A stretch of DNA of 64,000 nucleotides from Hyalangium gracile. Lineage in GTDB: Bacteria > Myxococcota > Myxococcia > Myxococcales > Myxococcaceae. The notes below the pieces were generated by a model that did not search any database, was not told the origin of the DNA, and worked only from the letters and a program-made list of their open reading frames with translations. A program made the translations under genes and the position numbers. Positions 9,287-18,167 of the stretch are shown one piece after another (the stretch's first letter is position 1; the number at the start of each line of letters is the position of its first letter). The stretch lies in assembly GCF_020103725.1 (NCBI RefSeq), contig NZ_JAHXBG010000016.1, forward strand, positions 179,497 to 243,496, given 5' to 3'.

Positions 9287-11251
9287 TCAGGGTCTGTAGC
9301 GCAGGATGGCGCCGCCGAAGCCTCCAATCCGCGGCGCCGTCCCCATCCCCCAGAGGGCGTTGAAGTCCCCTCCGTAGGGGATGGGCACCGGCAGCCACGT
9401 GGAGCCGTTGTAGTGGAAGAGCGTCATCCCCTCTTCCCTCCGCTCCAGCACGTAGACGTCCGTGGGCCCCGTGCCCCAGATGTCCAGCAGGTCCCCCTCC
9501 GCGAAGGGGACCACCGGCGTCCAGCGCTGGCCGTCGTAGTGGCGCACCAGCCCCCGCGCCCCAACCACCCAGACGTCGTTCCTGCTCGAGCCCCACAGTC
9601 CATAGAGAGTCTGTGAGGTGGGCGGGTCCAGGGCCACGGCCTTCCAGCCCGTGCCGTCCTTGCGCAACAGCGTCCCGGCGTCGCCCACGGCCCAGGCAGA
9701 CGCAGCGTCGGTGCCCCAGACCCGGTGCAGCGTGGCGGTGGTGGGGCTCGGGCTGACGCTCCAGTCCTGGCCGTCATAGTGGATGAGGCGGCCCACGTCT
9801 CCCACAGCCCACACGTCCGTTGGGCTGGAGCCCCAGACGCTCCGCAGCGTCTCCGGCGCGATGGGTTGCGGCCAGGGCGCGGCCGTCGTGCCATCGGACC
9901 GCACGATCGTCCCTCCGGCGCCCACGGCCCAGACCTCCTGGGAGCTGGCACCCCAGACCGAGTGCAGCACTTGCTCCGTATCGCTGGTGATGGTCGTCCA
10001 GCGGCCCTGGCTCCAGCGCAGCAGCGTGCCTCGGTCGCCGCAGGCCCAGGCCTCCGTCGCGCTCAGCGCCCGACCGCCCCACATCATGGTGCCGGCGCCT
10101 TCTCGCAGGGACTTCCACTGGCCGTCCTTCAGCCACACCGCCTGGCCTCGGCTCCCCACCGCCCAGAGCCCCCAGGCCGGAGTGCCCCAGACGTGCTCGA
10201 GATCCTCGGAGATCTCCAGCGAGCTCAGGTGCGCGCCTTCCGCGTCGATACGAAGGATCGTGCCATGCGCGCCCACCGCCACGGCCTCCCGCGCACTGAG
10301 CGCCACGAGGCTGTCGAGCGACTCGGTCCCCTCGTACACCACGCTCCAGGTGCCTGCTTCGTAGCGCCGTATCCGCCAGGTCGCGGGAACGCGATGGTGA
10401 TCCAGCGCCCACAGCACCCCGTCCGCGCCGCTCAGGCTCAGGACCAGCTCCGTGTGGAACCTCGGCTGCTGCGACCAGGCCTGCCCGTCCCAGTGCAGCA
10501 GGGCGCCCTCCGCCGTGATGACCCAGGCGTCGTTGGGCGAGGTGCCCCACAGCCCCGTGAAGTAGTGCGGCGGAGTGCTCTCGGGCCGGCTCCACTCCGC
10601 GCCGTTCCAGTGCAGCAGCGCGCCGTCGAACCCTCCTACCCAGACGTCGTTGGGGCCGCTGCCCCACACGGCGACCAGGTGCTGCTTGAGCCCCGTGCCC
10701 ACCGGCTGCCAGGCCTTCCCGTTCCAGCGCACCACCGCGCCCTGGCGACCCACGGCCCACACGTCATCCGAGCGCGTGCCCCAGATGGCCAGCAGCGTCT
10801 GCTCCGTCGCCGAGCGGTAGACCTTCCAGCCCTTGCCATCCCAATGTGTGGCGATGCCCGGAGCGCCCACCGCCCAGACATCGTCCGGAGCCGCCGCCCA
10901 CACCGCCTCGTAGTAGCGCGCGTGCGGCGAGGGGTTCTCCCAGCACCAGTGCTCGTCGAAACAGCGGTTGACGAGCTCCGGGTCTCCTCCGTCCGGCTCT
11001 TCCGGGCCACCGTCGGGACCGCCGTCTGGGCCACCGTCCGGCCCGCCATCCGTCCCGCCGTCGTACCCGCCATCCGGGGGCGTCGATGGCTGCTCCTGCG
11101 GCATGGGACAGGAGTCCGCCTCGCGGACGCACATCTGCGTCACCGCGCAGCAGGTCCACCCCTCGCCACACGGGCAGGGACGCTCCTCCAGCGACACCGG
11201 CGCCACGCAGGCGCCGAGCAACACCCCGAGCACTGGCAGCCAGAGCCTCAA
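9287..11251 (-). CDS. Lipoprotein with DGG-rich linker and about 13 propeller-like repeats
   Basis: A 654-residue lipoprotein with the lipobox LLGAC (C15). A Cys-rich segment follows (PCPCGEGWTCC, residues 26-48), then a D-G-G repeat linker (60-90). The rest is about 13 repeats of roughly 40 residues with the pattern WGSxxxDVWAVGxxGxxxHWDGxxW, typical of blade-forming beta-propellers on myxobacterial surfaces. It is the last gene of a four-gene unit and its start overlaps the caspase gene stop by 4 nt (11248-11251). The likely location is the outer membrane, facing outside or periplasm, where the repeats could act as a binding or sensing surface. It has no enzymatic motif. Confidence 0.8.
   Translation of the reverse strand: MRLWLPVLGVLLGACVAPVSLEERPCPCGEGWTCCAVTQMCVREADSCPMPQEQPSTPPDGGYDGGTDGGPDGGPDGGPDGGPEEPDGGDPELVNRCFDEHWCWENPSPHARYYEAVWAAAPDDVWAVGAPGIATHWDGKGWKVYRSATEQTLLAIWGTRSDDVWAVGRQGAVVRWNGKAWQPVGTGLKQHLVAVWGSGPNDVWVGGFDGALLHWNGAEWSRPESTPPHYFTGLWGTSPNDAWVITAEGALLHWDGQAWSQQPRFHTELVLSLSGADGVLWALDHHRVPATWRIRRYEAGTWSVVYEGTESLDSLVALSAREAVAVGAHGTILRIDAEGAHLSSLEISEDLEHVWGTPAWGLWAVGSRGQAVWLKDGQWKSLREGAGTMMWGGRALSATEAWACGDRGTLLRWSQGRWTTITSDTEQVLHSVWGASSQEVWAVGAGGTIVRSDGTTAAPWPQPIAPETLRSVWGSSPTDVWAVGDVGRLIHYDGQDWSVSPSPTTATLHRVWGTDAASAWAVGDAGTLLRKDGTGWKAVALDPPTSQTLYGLWGSSRNDVWVVGARGLVRHYDGQRWTPVVPFAEGDLLDIWGTGPTDVYVLERREEGMTLFHYNGSTWLPVPIPYGGDFNALWGMGTAPRIGGFGGAILRYRP
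10982..11074 (-). repeat. Degenerate 12-bp repeat tract encoding DGG linker
   Basis: Within the propeller lipoprotein, residues 60-90 are mostly D-G-G-P/T/Y units. In DNA this is a run of imperfect 12-bp repeats rich in GGACCGCC-type words. Such tracts are prone to length change between strains. Confidence 0.75.
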
Positions 11252-12777
11252 AACCGTCCCTCCAGTTGCAGGCCCGCCGAGTTCGGAGAGAGCGTCGGGT
11301 AGGCCTCCGCGGGCGCTCCCGGCCAGAGCAGCAGGCCGAGCCCCACCACTCCCGCGGCAGCCCCCGCCGCATACAACGCGGTGGAGCGTCGGTTGAGGCT
11401 CTGGATGCGCGCGTTGCGGCGCAGCGCCTCCTCATTGGACAGCCCGCTCGCGCCCTCCGAGCGCAGGCCACGCGCGGACAGCGTCGTCCAGGCCCCTCCG
11501 CCCAGCGTCATCCCCGCCACTCCGAGCGCGCTCCAGCCCGCCACGCGCCGCCATGGAGCGATCCCCGGCTCCAGCGGCTCCAGCGGCACGGGCGTGCGGA
11601 AGTCATAGGCCTCGACGGCCTGCCGGTCGTACGGCAGCGAGAAGATGAGGCTGAACGCCTCGTGCTCCGCGCCTCGGGCGATGGCCCTGGGGGCCTGGGG
11701 CGTGAGTGCGGCGAGCTGCACCACCTCGGGCATGGCGTCGATGCGGTACTCGCTGCCGTCCACCACGCGCCGCACGTACAGCGGGCCCGTTCCCACGGGC
11801 CTGGCCACATAGAGCCGCTGCCCAGAAGAGTTGTGGAAGTCCGCCAGGCGCACGCCCCGGCTGTCCTCGAGCTCCAGGTGCACGGACTCGCTGCCGTCCA
11901 CCTCGATGCGGTGGGCCATCGCCTGCCCCAGCTCCACCAGCCACTGCCCATCCTTCGGCGGGCGCGCGTGGACCTCCGGGCGGAAGCGCTCGTTGGGGAT
12001 GGCCGCGTTCGCCCGTTCCACGAAGGCGGCGATCTCCTTGTAGCTCACCCGGCCATCTCCATCCGCGTCCGCCGCTCCGTAGAGCCCCGAGCGCACCTCG
12101 TGGCTGAAGACACCGGACTGGAAGGCCTCCCACTCGTGGCTCTCGCGAGCGCTGGAGGTGGAGAGCAGCAAGCCCACGCGCCCGTCCTCCGACAGGTGCG
12201 CCACGTCACTGAAGCCGCTCAGCGGACGGCGCTGGCCTCCCGGCCCTCGGCCATAGGCCAGGAAGTACGAGGAGCACGCGTCCACGATGAGGTGCACCTG
12301 CTCCGCGTCCACCCGGGCAATCAAGGCATCCATCAGATCCTTGCCCGTGAGCTGGCGGTCCTCGAGCGTCACGTACCCCTGGCCGTTGCGCACGCTGCCA
12401 TGGCCCGCGTAGACGAAGTAGAGCACCGTCCCCAGGTTGCGCTCCTTCGCCTGCGCCACGTCCTTCGCGAGCTGATCCACCAGACGGTCCCACTCGGCCT
12501 GCCGTGGCACGCTCGCCTCGGCCGCGGCCTGCGGGTGCAGCCGCTCCGTGTTCTGATCGAGCCGCGCCAGCAGGTACGTCCGGGCGCCCAGGAGCCGGAA
12601 GAGGTCCAGGTAGCGCGCGGCATCGTCATCCGCGTAGCGCAGCGGAGGCTCGTTCGGGTCCACGCTCCGGTTGACTCCGACGATGAAGGCGAAGGCGGCC
12701 CGCGGACGCTCCTCCGCCCACGCGGGCAGCGCCGCCAGGACGAGGACGAGCGCCAGTGTCCCGCCCGGGTATCTCAC
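11248..12777 (-). CDS. Exported caspase-fold (C14) protease with EF-hand loop
   Basis: A 509-residue protein beginning with a Sec signal peptide (residues 1-21, ending AWA). The caspase/metacaspase core follows: FIVGVNRS strand, catalytic H126 in YAGHGS and C168 in VDACSS, the standard His-Cys dyad. An EF-hand-like loop at 237-248 (DADGDGRVSYKE) suggests calcium control. Near the C-terminus there are two hydrophobic stretches (GVAGMTLGGG... and YAAGAAAGVVGLGLLLW), so the protease is probably held in the inner membrane with its catalytic domain in the periplasm. It starts inside the stop of the anti-sigma gene (12774-12777) and its own stop overlaps the propeller lipoprotein start. The Cys/His dyad looks intact, so activity is expected. 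Confidence 0.85.
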   Translation of the reverse strand: MRYPGGTLALVLVLAALPAWAEERPRAAFAFIVGVNRSVDPNEPPLRYADDDAARYLDLFRLLGARTYLLARLDQNTERLHPQAAAEASVPRQAEWDRLVDQLAKDVAQAKERNLGTVLYFVYAGHGSVRNGQGYVTLEDRQLTGKDLMDALIARVDAEQVHLIVDACSSYFLAYGRGPGGQRRPLSGFSDVAHLSEDGRVGLLLSTSSARESHEWEAFQSGVFSHEVRSGLYGAADADGDGRVSYKEIAAFVERANAAIPNERFRPEVHARPPKDGQWLVELGQAMAHRIEVDGSESVHLELEDSRGVRLADFHNSSGQRLYVARPVGTGPLYVRRVVDGSEYRIDAMPEVVQLAALTPQAPRAIARGAEHEAFSLIFSLPYDRQAVEAYDFRTPVPLEPLEPGIAPWRRVAGWSALGVAGMTLGGGAWTTLSARGLRSEGASGLSNEEALRRNARIQSLNRRSTALYAAGAAAGVVGLGLLLWPGAPAEAYPTLSPNSAGLQLEGRF

Positions 12778-13544
12778 CGCTTCACCCTCACCGTGAACGA
12801 GCTCTGCTCCGCGCCCTTCAGCGACAGCGGCTGCTCCGGGCTCTGCCCCTTCATCAGCGCCTCGGCCTGCTGCACCGTCAGCCGCTCGTCCGACAGGACG
12901 CTGTGGAGCACCAGCCGCTGCCCATCGAAGTCATGCGAGATGGCCTCGGGCAGCTCGTGCAGCGCCGCTCCGCCGAAGGCCTGCACCGCGGCCGGATTCG
13001 AGTCCGGGTCGGACCAGCTCGGGTGGAACCAGTACACGTGCTGGTGCTCGTCCACCGCGTAGATCATCAGCCACTTGCGCCCGTTCGGGTTCTCGTACGC
13101 GAAGGCCAGCTCGTCCCCGGCGCGCAGCTCGCTGTCCACGGGCTCGGCCGCCAGGCCCGGGCGCACGCGGTAGGCGCGCAGGCTCTCGGGCTGGCTCACC
13201 GTGGGACCGCCGCGTGCCGTGAAGCCCTGCTCCTCCGCCGAGAGCGAGGAGGGCCTCGTCATCACCACCCCCACCACGAGCAGGGCCACCACCGCGAGCG
13301 CCGCCATTCCCTGTGTCACCGGCACGGGAGGCCGCACCAGCCCGAGCCCCTGTCCCAGGCGGGCCTGGTCATCCGCGGCTGCCTTCGGATCCAGGCGCCG
13401 CAGCAGCAGGTGCCGCTCATAGAGCGACTTGCAGGAGCGACAGCCCGGCAAGTGCTCTCGCAGCGCGTGCTCGCCGCCCGGCTTCAGCTTCCGGGCGAAG
13501 TGCTCATCGACACGGCCGCGCATGGGGCAGACCCCTGGGTTCAT
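12774..13544 (-). CDS. Zinc-finger anti-sigma factor with DUF4384-like periplasmic domain
   Basis: A 256-residue membrane protein; the ATG at 13542-13544 overlaps the sigma stop. The N-terminus has an anti-sigma zinc motif, H31-x3-C35-x2-C38 (HLPGCRSC). One membrane helix spans about residues 78-96 (MAALAVVALLVVGVVM). The outer part resembles DUF4384 (DELAFAYENP...LMIYAVDEHQHVYWFHP), a domain often found beside caspases and secreted kinases in delta-proteobacteria-like genomes. The likely job is to hold the ECF factor encoded just upstream and release it on an envelope signal sensed by the outer domain. Linkage to the caspase and propeller genes suggests all are one stress or cell-fate circuit. 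Confidence 0.8.
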   Translation of the reverse strand: MNPGVCPMRGRVDEHFARKLKPGGEHALREHLPGCRSCKSLYERHLLLRRLDPKAAADDQARLGQGLGLVRPPVPVTQGMAALAVVALLVVGVVMTRPSSLSAEEQGFTARGGPTVSQPESLRAYRVRPGLAAEPVDSELRAGDELAFAYENPNGRKWLMIYAVDEHQHVYWFHPSWSDPDSNPAAVQAFGGAALHELPEAISHDFDGQRLVLHSVLSDERLTVQQAEALMKGQSPEQPLSLKGAEQSSFTVRVKR

Positions 13545-14137
13545 GGTGTACTCCCTTCGCGCAAGAGGAAGTGGCGCAGCAGCGAGCGGATACGCAGCTC
13601 CTGGTACGCCAGCGTGGTTCTGTGGATGCCCAGCTCCCGAGCCGCCTCCCGCTGTGGCAGCTGTCGCAGGAAGCGAGCCTCGAAGACGCCGTGCCATTTC
13701 TCGGGCAGGCACTCGCGCCGGAAGCGCTCTATGAGGATGCGGGCCTCGCACTCGGCGTCGGAGGCCTCCACCGCCTCGGCCTCGCCGACATCGAGCTCCC
13801 TCACCTGCGCCAGCGCGCCCTGCTCGCGCTGCTGGCGGCGCACGAACTCCAGCGCCTGGTGATAGGCCACCGTGCCGATCCAGGCCTTGAGCGAGCCGCC
13901 TCGGAAGCTCCGGCGCAGCTCCTCACGGGAGATCAATCGATAGAAGACCTCGTGGATGACGGTCTCCTGGTCCGCCCCGCTGAGCACCCGTCCCACGGCC
14001 CGCTGCACGGTGGGATACAGCTCGCGGTAGCACTGCTCCAGAACGGAGCGCCGCCCGGCATGAAAGTCCAGGAGCCAACGGTCCGCGCCGTCCTCGCCGA
14101 GCGCGGAGCAGAGCGCCTCCTCGATGTTCGCCTGCAC
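13541..14137 (-). CDS. ECF-type RNA polymerase sigma factor
   Basis: A 198-residue sigma-70 family protein. I choose the GTG at 14135-14137, preceded by GGAGGGG, rather than an in-frame TTG 60 bases earlier. Region 2 is recognisable around HEVFYRLISREEL...LKAWIGTVAYHQALEFVRRQ. Region 4 contains the helix-turn-helix LPQREAARELGIHRTTLAYQELR. It heads the ATGA-coupled unit sigma / anti-sigma / caspase / propeller lipoprotein and is divergent from the CotH-like gene at 14350. ECF factors usually activate their own promoter, which would lie in 14138-14349; I cannot pick a clear -35/-10 pair there. Confidence 0.85.
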   Translation of the reverse strand: MQANIEEALCSALGEDGADRWLLDFHAGRRSVLEQCYRELYPTVQRAVGRVLSGADQETVIHEVFYRLISREELRRSFRGGSLKAWIGTVAYHQALEFVRRQQREQGALAQVRELDVGEAEAVEASDAECEARILIERFRRECLPEKWHGVFEARFLRQLPQREAARELGIHRTTLAYQELRIRSLLRHFLLREGSTP

Positions 14138-14349
14138 GCCTGCCCCTCCCCGTCCTCGGCCTGCCCCAGAGGTGGATCTAGGTGCTCCGCCTCGCAAGGC
14201 AACCCGGGGGCTCTGTCAACTCACGGTGCTTGTTCAAGCCCCAACGGGCGAATTGAGGAAAATCGACCTCGAAAAGAGATTCGTCCATGAGCGGACCCCC
14301 ACGCATTTCGAAGTTGAAAGCGACGAGATGCGGAATGGAGGGTGCGGCG

Positions 14350-16065
14350 ATGCGAGCGGTGACGGTGATGGTGGGCGGGAACAGGGGCGAGAACGAGCGC
14401 TCCGTCCTCTGGATCGCGGTGGTGGGGACGGTGCTGCTGATGTTGCTGAATGGCTGCGGGAAGGAAGAGGCCTCGCGGCAGGAGCCGACGGGAGATCGGT
14501 TCACGTACCCCGCCCTGCAGACGGAGGTGCCGCTCTACGAGCTGCGGATCCCCGAACAGACGATGGCGCTGTTCGACAGGGAGCCGTACGCGGATGAGCA
14601 GCCGGCCACGCTCACCTTCGAGGGGCAGACTCACGAGGTGATGGTGCGGCTGCGCGGCTCGAGCTCGCGCTTCTTCCCGAAGAAGAGCTGGCGCATCGAG
14701 TTCCCCAAGGGCGTGGAGTTCGACGGCCGGCGCAAGCACAACCTCGTCGCCGAGTTCCAGGACCGGACGATGATGACCGAGAAGCTCGCCTACGACATGA
14801 TGCTCGCCATGGGGCTGCCGGCTCCGCGCACCCGGTTCGTGCGGATCTCCATCAACGGCCAGTACCAGGGCGTCTTCCTCGACATCGAGCGCGTGGACAA
14901 GGACTTCGCCGAGGCCCACGGCTTCGCCGACCCGGACCCGACCATCTACCGCTGCGGCGCCAAGGACTGCGAGATGAAGCTGTGGCGCACCGACTACCAG
15001 CAGGACTGGCAGAAGGAGACCAACGAGGACGTGAAGAGCAAGGACGACGTGATGACGCTGATGAACGTCATCAACCGCGCCCCCGAGCCTCACCTGCCCG
15101 AGATGCTGGACGCGAACCTGGAGCTGGAGCACTACCTGCGCGCGATGGTGGCCGACACCCTCATCTCCAACGACATCCACGAGGACTCGCAGAGCTACCT
15201 CATCCACGACAAGACAACGGGCAAGTGGACGTACGTGCCCTGGGATCTCAACAACAATGACGCGCGCTGGTGGCCGACCTACAACCTGGGGATGAAGCCG
15301 GTCGTCGATCACCCGCTGTTCGGCTACAGCCTCTCGGATGCGTGGGTGGCGAAGATGTATGCCAAGCGCGCGACGCGCCCCGGCTTCCTGCCCGCCTTCT
15401 CCAACCTCAACACCCGCATCATCTACAACCCGGAGCTGCGCGAGCGGCTGCTCGCCCTGGTGGAGAAGGGCCTGGACGAGCTGCTCGCCCCGGAGGTCAT
15501 CGACCCGCGGCTGGACGCGATGTACGCGCTGATCGCCCCGTACATGGACGCCGACCCGTACCTGCTGCTCGGCCCGGATGAGTCGATGCCGGTGGACCCC
15601 GACGGCATGGCGAAGTTCCACGAGGGGCTGCCCTTCCTCAAGGCCTACGCGCGGGGCCGCACCTCCTTCGTGCGCCAGCAGCTGGCGCGCTTCCGGGCGC
15701 CTCCGAGCACCCTGCAGCTGAGCGCCGTGAATCCGCGCGAGGGCTGGGTGGAGCTGCGCAACCCCACCGACCGAGAGCTCTCCACGGCGGGCCTGGTCGT
15801 CACGGTGGACCTGCGGCGCACGATTCCCTCGCTCCGCGTGCCCAGCACCAGCGCCGTGCTGAGCGGGCACATGATTCCGCCCCAGGGCACGCTGCGCCTG
15901 CCCCCCCAGGAGCTGGGCTTCACGCTCCCGCTGGAGGGCGAGCTGGGCCTCTTCAATGGAGAGACGGTGACGGGCGTGCTGGACGTGCTCTTCTACGGCG
16001 CGCTGCCCCCCGGCAGCGTCTACACCCGGGGCGAGGAGGCCGCCTCCGGCTGGGAGATCCGCTGA
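14350..16065 (+). CDS. CotH kinase-family lipoprotein with lamin-tail-like C-terminus
   Basis: A 571-residue protein; the ATG at 14350 follows GGAGGG, and an upstream in-frame ATG at 14287 is less likely. A hydrophobic signal ending LLNGC (C36) marks a lipoprotein. The CotH-type kinase core spans about residues 65-400 and shows VRLRGSSSRFFPKKSWRIEF, a typical entry motif, and YVPWDLNNNDARWW, the acidic metal-binding motif. CotH is a spore-coat protein kinase of bacilli; relatives are widespread on bacterial surfaces. The last ~120 residues (PREGWVELRNPTDRELS) look like a lamin-tail domain. It is monocistronic, and its stop lies in one arm of a palindrome shared with ruvA. Confidence 0.85.
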   Translation: MRAVTVMVGGNRGENERSVLWIAVVGTVLLMLLNGCGKEEASRQEPTGDRFTYPALQTEVPLYELRIPEQTMALFDREPYADEQPATLTFEGQTHEVMVRLRGSSSRFFPKKSWRIEFPKGVEFDGRRKHNLVAEFQDRTMMTEKLAYDMMLAMGLPAPRTRFVRISINGQYQGVFLDIERVDKDFAEAHGFADPDPTIYRCGAKDCEMKLWRTDYQQDWQKETNEDVKSKDDVMTLMNVINRAPEPHLPEMLDANLELEHYLRAMVADTLISNDIHEDSQSYLIHDKTTGKWTYVPWDLNNNDARWWPTYNLGMKPVVDHPLFGYSLSDAWVAKMYAKRATRPGFLPAFSNLNTRIIYNPELRERLLALVEKGLDELLAPEVIDPRLDAMYALIAPYMDADPYLLLGPDESMPVDPDGMAKFHEGLPFLKAYARGRTSFVRQQLARFRAPPSTLQLSAVNPREGWVELRNPTDRELSTAGLVVTVDLRRTIPSLRVPSTSAVLSGHMIPPQGTLRLPPQELGFTLPLEGELGLFNGETVTGVLDVLFYGALPPGSVYTRGEEAASGWEIR

Positions 16066-16078
16066 GCCGGCGGCTCAG
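16062..16078. terminator. Palindrome spanning both convergent stop codons
   Basis: A 17-bp perfect inverted repeat with 7-bp arms and a 3-bp loop. The CotH stop (16063-16065) lies in one arm and the ruvA stop (16075-16077, minus) in the other. It has no T-tract, so it is a possible bidirectional terminator or 3'-end stabiliser. Confidence 0.5.
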
Positions 16079-16686
16079 GCCCCCGAGCGCAGCACCTTGA
16101 GGGCCTCGCGGAACAGCGCCTGGAAGGCGGCCTCGGCTCCGAGCCGCTCTCCAGCCACCTCCGCAGCCTTCTCCGCCTGCGGCGCCTTGTAGCCCAGGTT
16201 CAACAGCGCCGAGACGAGATCCGCCATCGGCCCCGCGGCCGGTGGCGGAGCCGTTGCCCCCTGAGCCACCGCCTCCAGGTGCAGCACCTTCACCTTGTCC
16301 TTGAGCTCCAGCACCAGCCGCTCGGCCGTCTTCTTGCCGATGCCCTTGATCTTCGTCAGCCGCGCCACCTCGCCTCGGCCCAGCGCCGCCACCAGCTCCG
16401 GCACCTCCATGCCCGACAGCACCGTGAGCGCAAGCCGCGGCCCCACCTGGGAGACGGAGTTGAGCAGCAGGAACATCTCCTCCTCGGTCCGCGTGAGGAA
16501 GCCGAACAGATCGAAGGCGTCCTCGCGCACCACCGTGCGCACGCGCACGTGCACCGGCTGCCCCTCCGCCGGCAGCTTGCCGATGGCCAGCGTGGACAGG
16601 GCGACGCGGTAGCTCACGCCCGCCACGTCGATGATGGCTTCCTCCAGGCTCTTCTCCACGAGGGTTCCGCGCAGTGCGGCGATCAT
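16075..16686 (-). CDS. ruvA: Holliday junction recognition protein RuvA
   Basis: A 203-residue protein that binds four-way junctions and loads RuvB. It begins MIAALRGTL, has the OB-fold N-domain, the helix-hairpin-helix segment around LTKIKGIGKKTAERLVLELKDK, and a C-terminal RuvB-contact domain (DLVSALLNLGYKAPQAEKA). Length matches the family. The start overlaps the ruvC stop by 4 nt (16683-16686), so it is coupled to ruvC. The partner ruvB lies elsewhere (1-747). Confidence 0.97.
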   Translation of the reverse strand: MIAALRGTLVEKSLEEAIIDVAGVSYRVALSTLAIGKLPAEGQPVHVRVRTVVREDAFDLFGFLTRTEEEMFLLLNSVSQVGPRLALTVLSGMEVPELVAALGRGEVARLTKIKGIGKKTAERLVLELKDKVKVLHLEAVAQGATAPPPAAGPMADLVSALLNLGYKAPQAEKAAEVAGERLGAEAAFQALFREALKVLRSGA

Positions 16687-17264
16687 CGCGCCTCCGGGCG
16701 CCGGTAGGACGGGCTCAGCCGGTCCGCGAGCAGCCCCGCCGCGCCCTTGCGGCTCTTGCCGCGAGCGCTCCGGGTGCTGCCCACGAGCAGCCCCGCCGCC
16801 CGTCCCTGGTTGAGGTGACAGAGCGCCACCGCGAGGGCATCGCTGGCGTCCGCTCGTTCAATCGCTTCGAGCTGCAGCAGAGAGCACACCATGCGGGCGA
16901 CCGCATCCTTGCCGTCCGCGCCGCCCGCCCCCACCGAGCGCTTCACCCGTGCAGGGGGGTACTCGAACACGGGCAGCCCCGCCTGCGCCGCCGCCAGCAG
17001 GGCCACGCCGCGCGCGTGCCCCAGCACCAGGGCGCTGCGCGCGTTGCGGAAGGTGAAGACGCCTTCCACCGACACCGCCTGCGGACGGAACTGGCTCAGC
17101 CTGCCCGTCAGCTCGGCGTGCAGCACCATCAGCCGGTGGTGCAGCGGGGCCTCCGGGTCCACCTTGATGACGCCGTGGGCCACGTGCGTCAGCCGGCCGC
17201 GCCGCTCCTCCACCACGCCATACCCCATGAACCGGCTGCCAGGATCGACCCCAAGGACGCGCAC
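16683..17264 (-). CDS. ruvC: Holliday junction resolvase RuvC
   Basis: A 193-residue structure-specific endonuclease that cuts junctions symmetrically. I place the start at the GTG 17262-17264 (protein MRVLGVDPGS), directly after GGGAGAGG, the position where most RuvC proteins begin; an ATG 11 codons upstream is possible. Catalytic acidic residues are visible in GVDPGS, SVEGVF and ADASDALAVALCH. The C-terminal tail is basic (SARGKSRKG). It forms the yebC-ruvC-ruvA group. Confidence 0.96.
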   Translation of the reverse strand: MRVLGVDPGSRFMGYGVVEERRGRLTHVAHGVIKVDPEAPLHHRLMVLHAELTGRLSQFRPQAVSVEGVFTFRNARSALVLGHARGVALLAAAQAGLPVFEYPPARVKRSVGAGGADGKDAVARMVCSLLQLEAIERADASDALAVALCHLNQGRAAGLLVGSTRSARGKSRKGAAGLLADRLSPSYRRPEAR

Positions 17265-17364
17265 GTGCCTCTCCCACTCCGACTCCGGCTCCGACAACGA
17301 GACGGGTGTTCAGCCTTGTAACGCGCGAGCCCGTCCCTGTCGATCCCCTGCCTGCCAGGCAGGC

Positions 17365-18111
17365 CTAGTGCAGCGACTCCATCAGCGCCTCGTCCATCTC
17401 GAAGTTCGCGTGCACGTTCTGGACGTCGTCGTTCTCCTCGAGCGCGTCCATCAGCTTGAGCATCTTCTTCGCGTTGTCGCCCTCGAGCTTGACGGTCGTC
17501 TGCGGGAAGAAGCTCCACTTCTGCTCGCCCAGCTTCAGCCCGGCGGCCTCCAGGCTCGTCGCCACGGTGTGCAGGTCCACCGGCGCGGTGCGCACCTCGA
17601 AGCCCTCGTCGCCGTGGTTGATGACGTCCTCGGCGCCCGCCTCGATGGCCTTCTCCATCACCTGGTCCTCGGTGGGGCCCGGCTTCACGGAGATGACGCC
17701 CTTCTTGTGGAACATCCAGCTGACCGCGCCCTCCGCGCCCAGGTTGCCGCCCCCCCTGCCGAAGGTGGCGCGGACCTCGCCGGAGGTGCGGTTGCGGTTG
17801 TCGGTGAGGCACTCGACGAGGACGGCCACCCCGCCCGGGCCATAGCCCTCGTACATCACCTCTTCGTAGTTCTCGCCCTCCAGCTCGCCGGTGCCCTTCT
17901 TCACCGCGCGCTGGATGGTGTCGTTGGGCATGTTGCCCTCACGAGCGGCCGTGATGGCCACTCGCAGCCGGGCGTTGCCCGCCGGATCGCCTCCGCCCAG
18001 CCGCGCGGCGACGGTGATTTCCTTGATGAGCTTGCTGTAGAGCTTGCCTTTGGAGGCGCCCATTGCGGCCTTCTGCCGCTTGATCTTCGACCAACGATTG
18101 TGACCAGACAT
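17365..18111 (-). CDS. yebC: YebC/PmpR (TACO1) family protein
   Basis: A 248-residue protein of the YebC/TACO1 family, starting with the diagnostic MSGHNRWSKIKRQKAA. The core motifs NMPNDTIQRAVKKG and MYEGYGPGGVAVLVECLTDN are present. Members act as transcriptional regulators and, from more recent work on the family, as ribosome-associated factors helping translation of difficult proline stretches. Position upstream of ruvC matches the conserved yebC-ruvCA arrangement; 100 bp separate it from ruvC, so it may be transcribed with it. Confidence 0.95.
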   Translation of the reverse strand: MSGHNRWSKIKRQKAAMGASKGKLYSKLIKEITVAARLGGGDPAGNARLRVAITAAREGNMPNDTIQRAVKKGTGELEGENYEEVMYEGYGPGGVAVLVECLTDNRNRTSGEVRATFGRGGGNLGAEGAVSWMFHKKGVISVKPGPTEDQVMEKAIEAGAEDVINHGDEGFEVRTAPVDLHTVATSLEAAGLKLGEQKWSFFPQTTVKLEGDNAKKMLKLMDALEENDDVQNVHANFEMDEALMESLH

Positions 18112-18167
18112 GGCGGTGCCCGCGACTTGTCCCTAACCCGGACCAGAGAGTCAAACACTGTCCGAGC

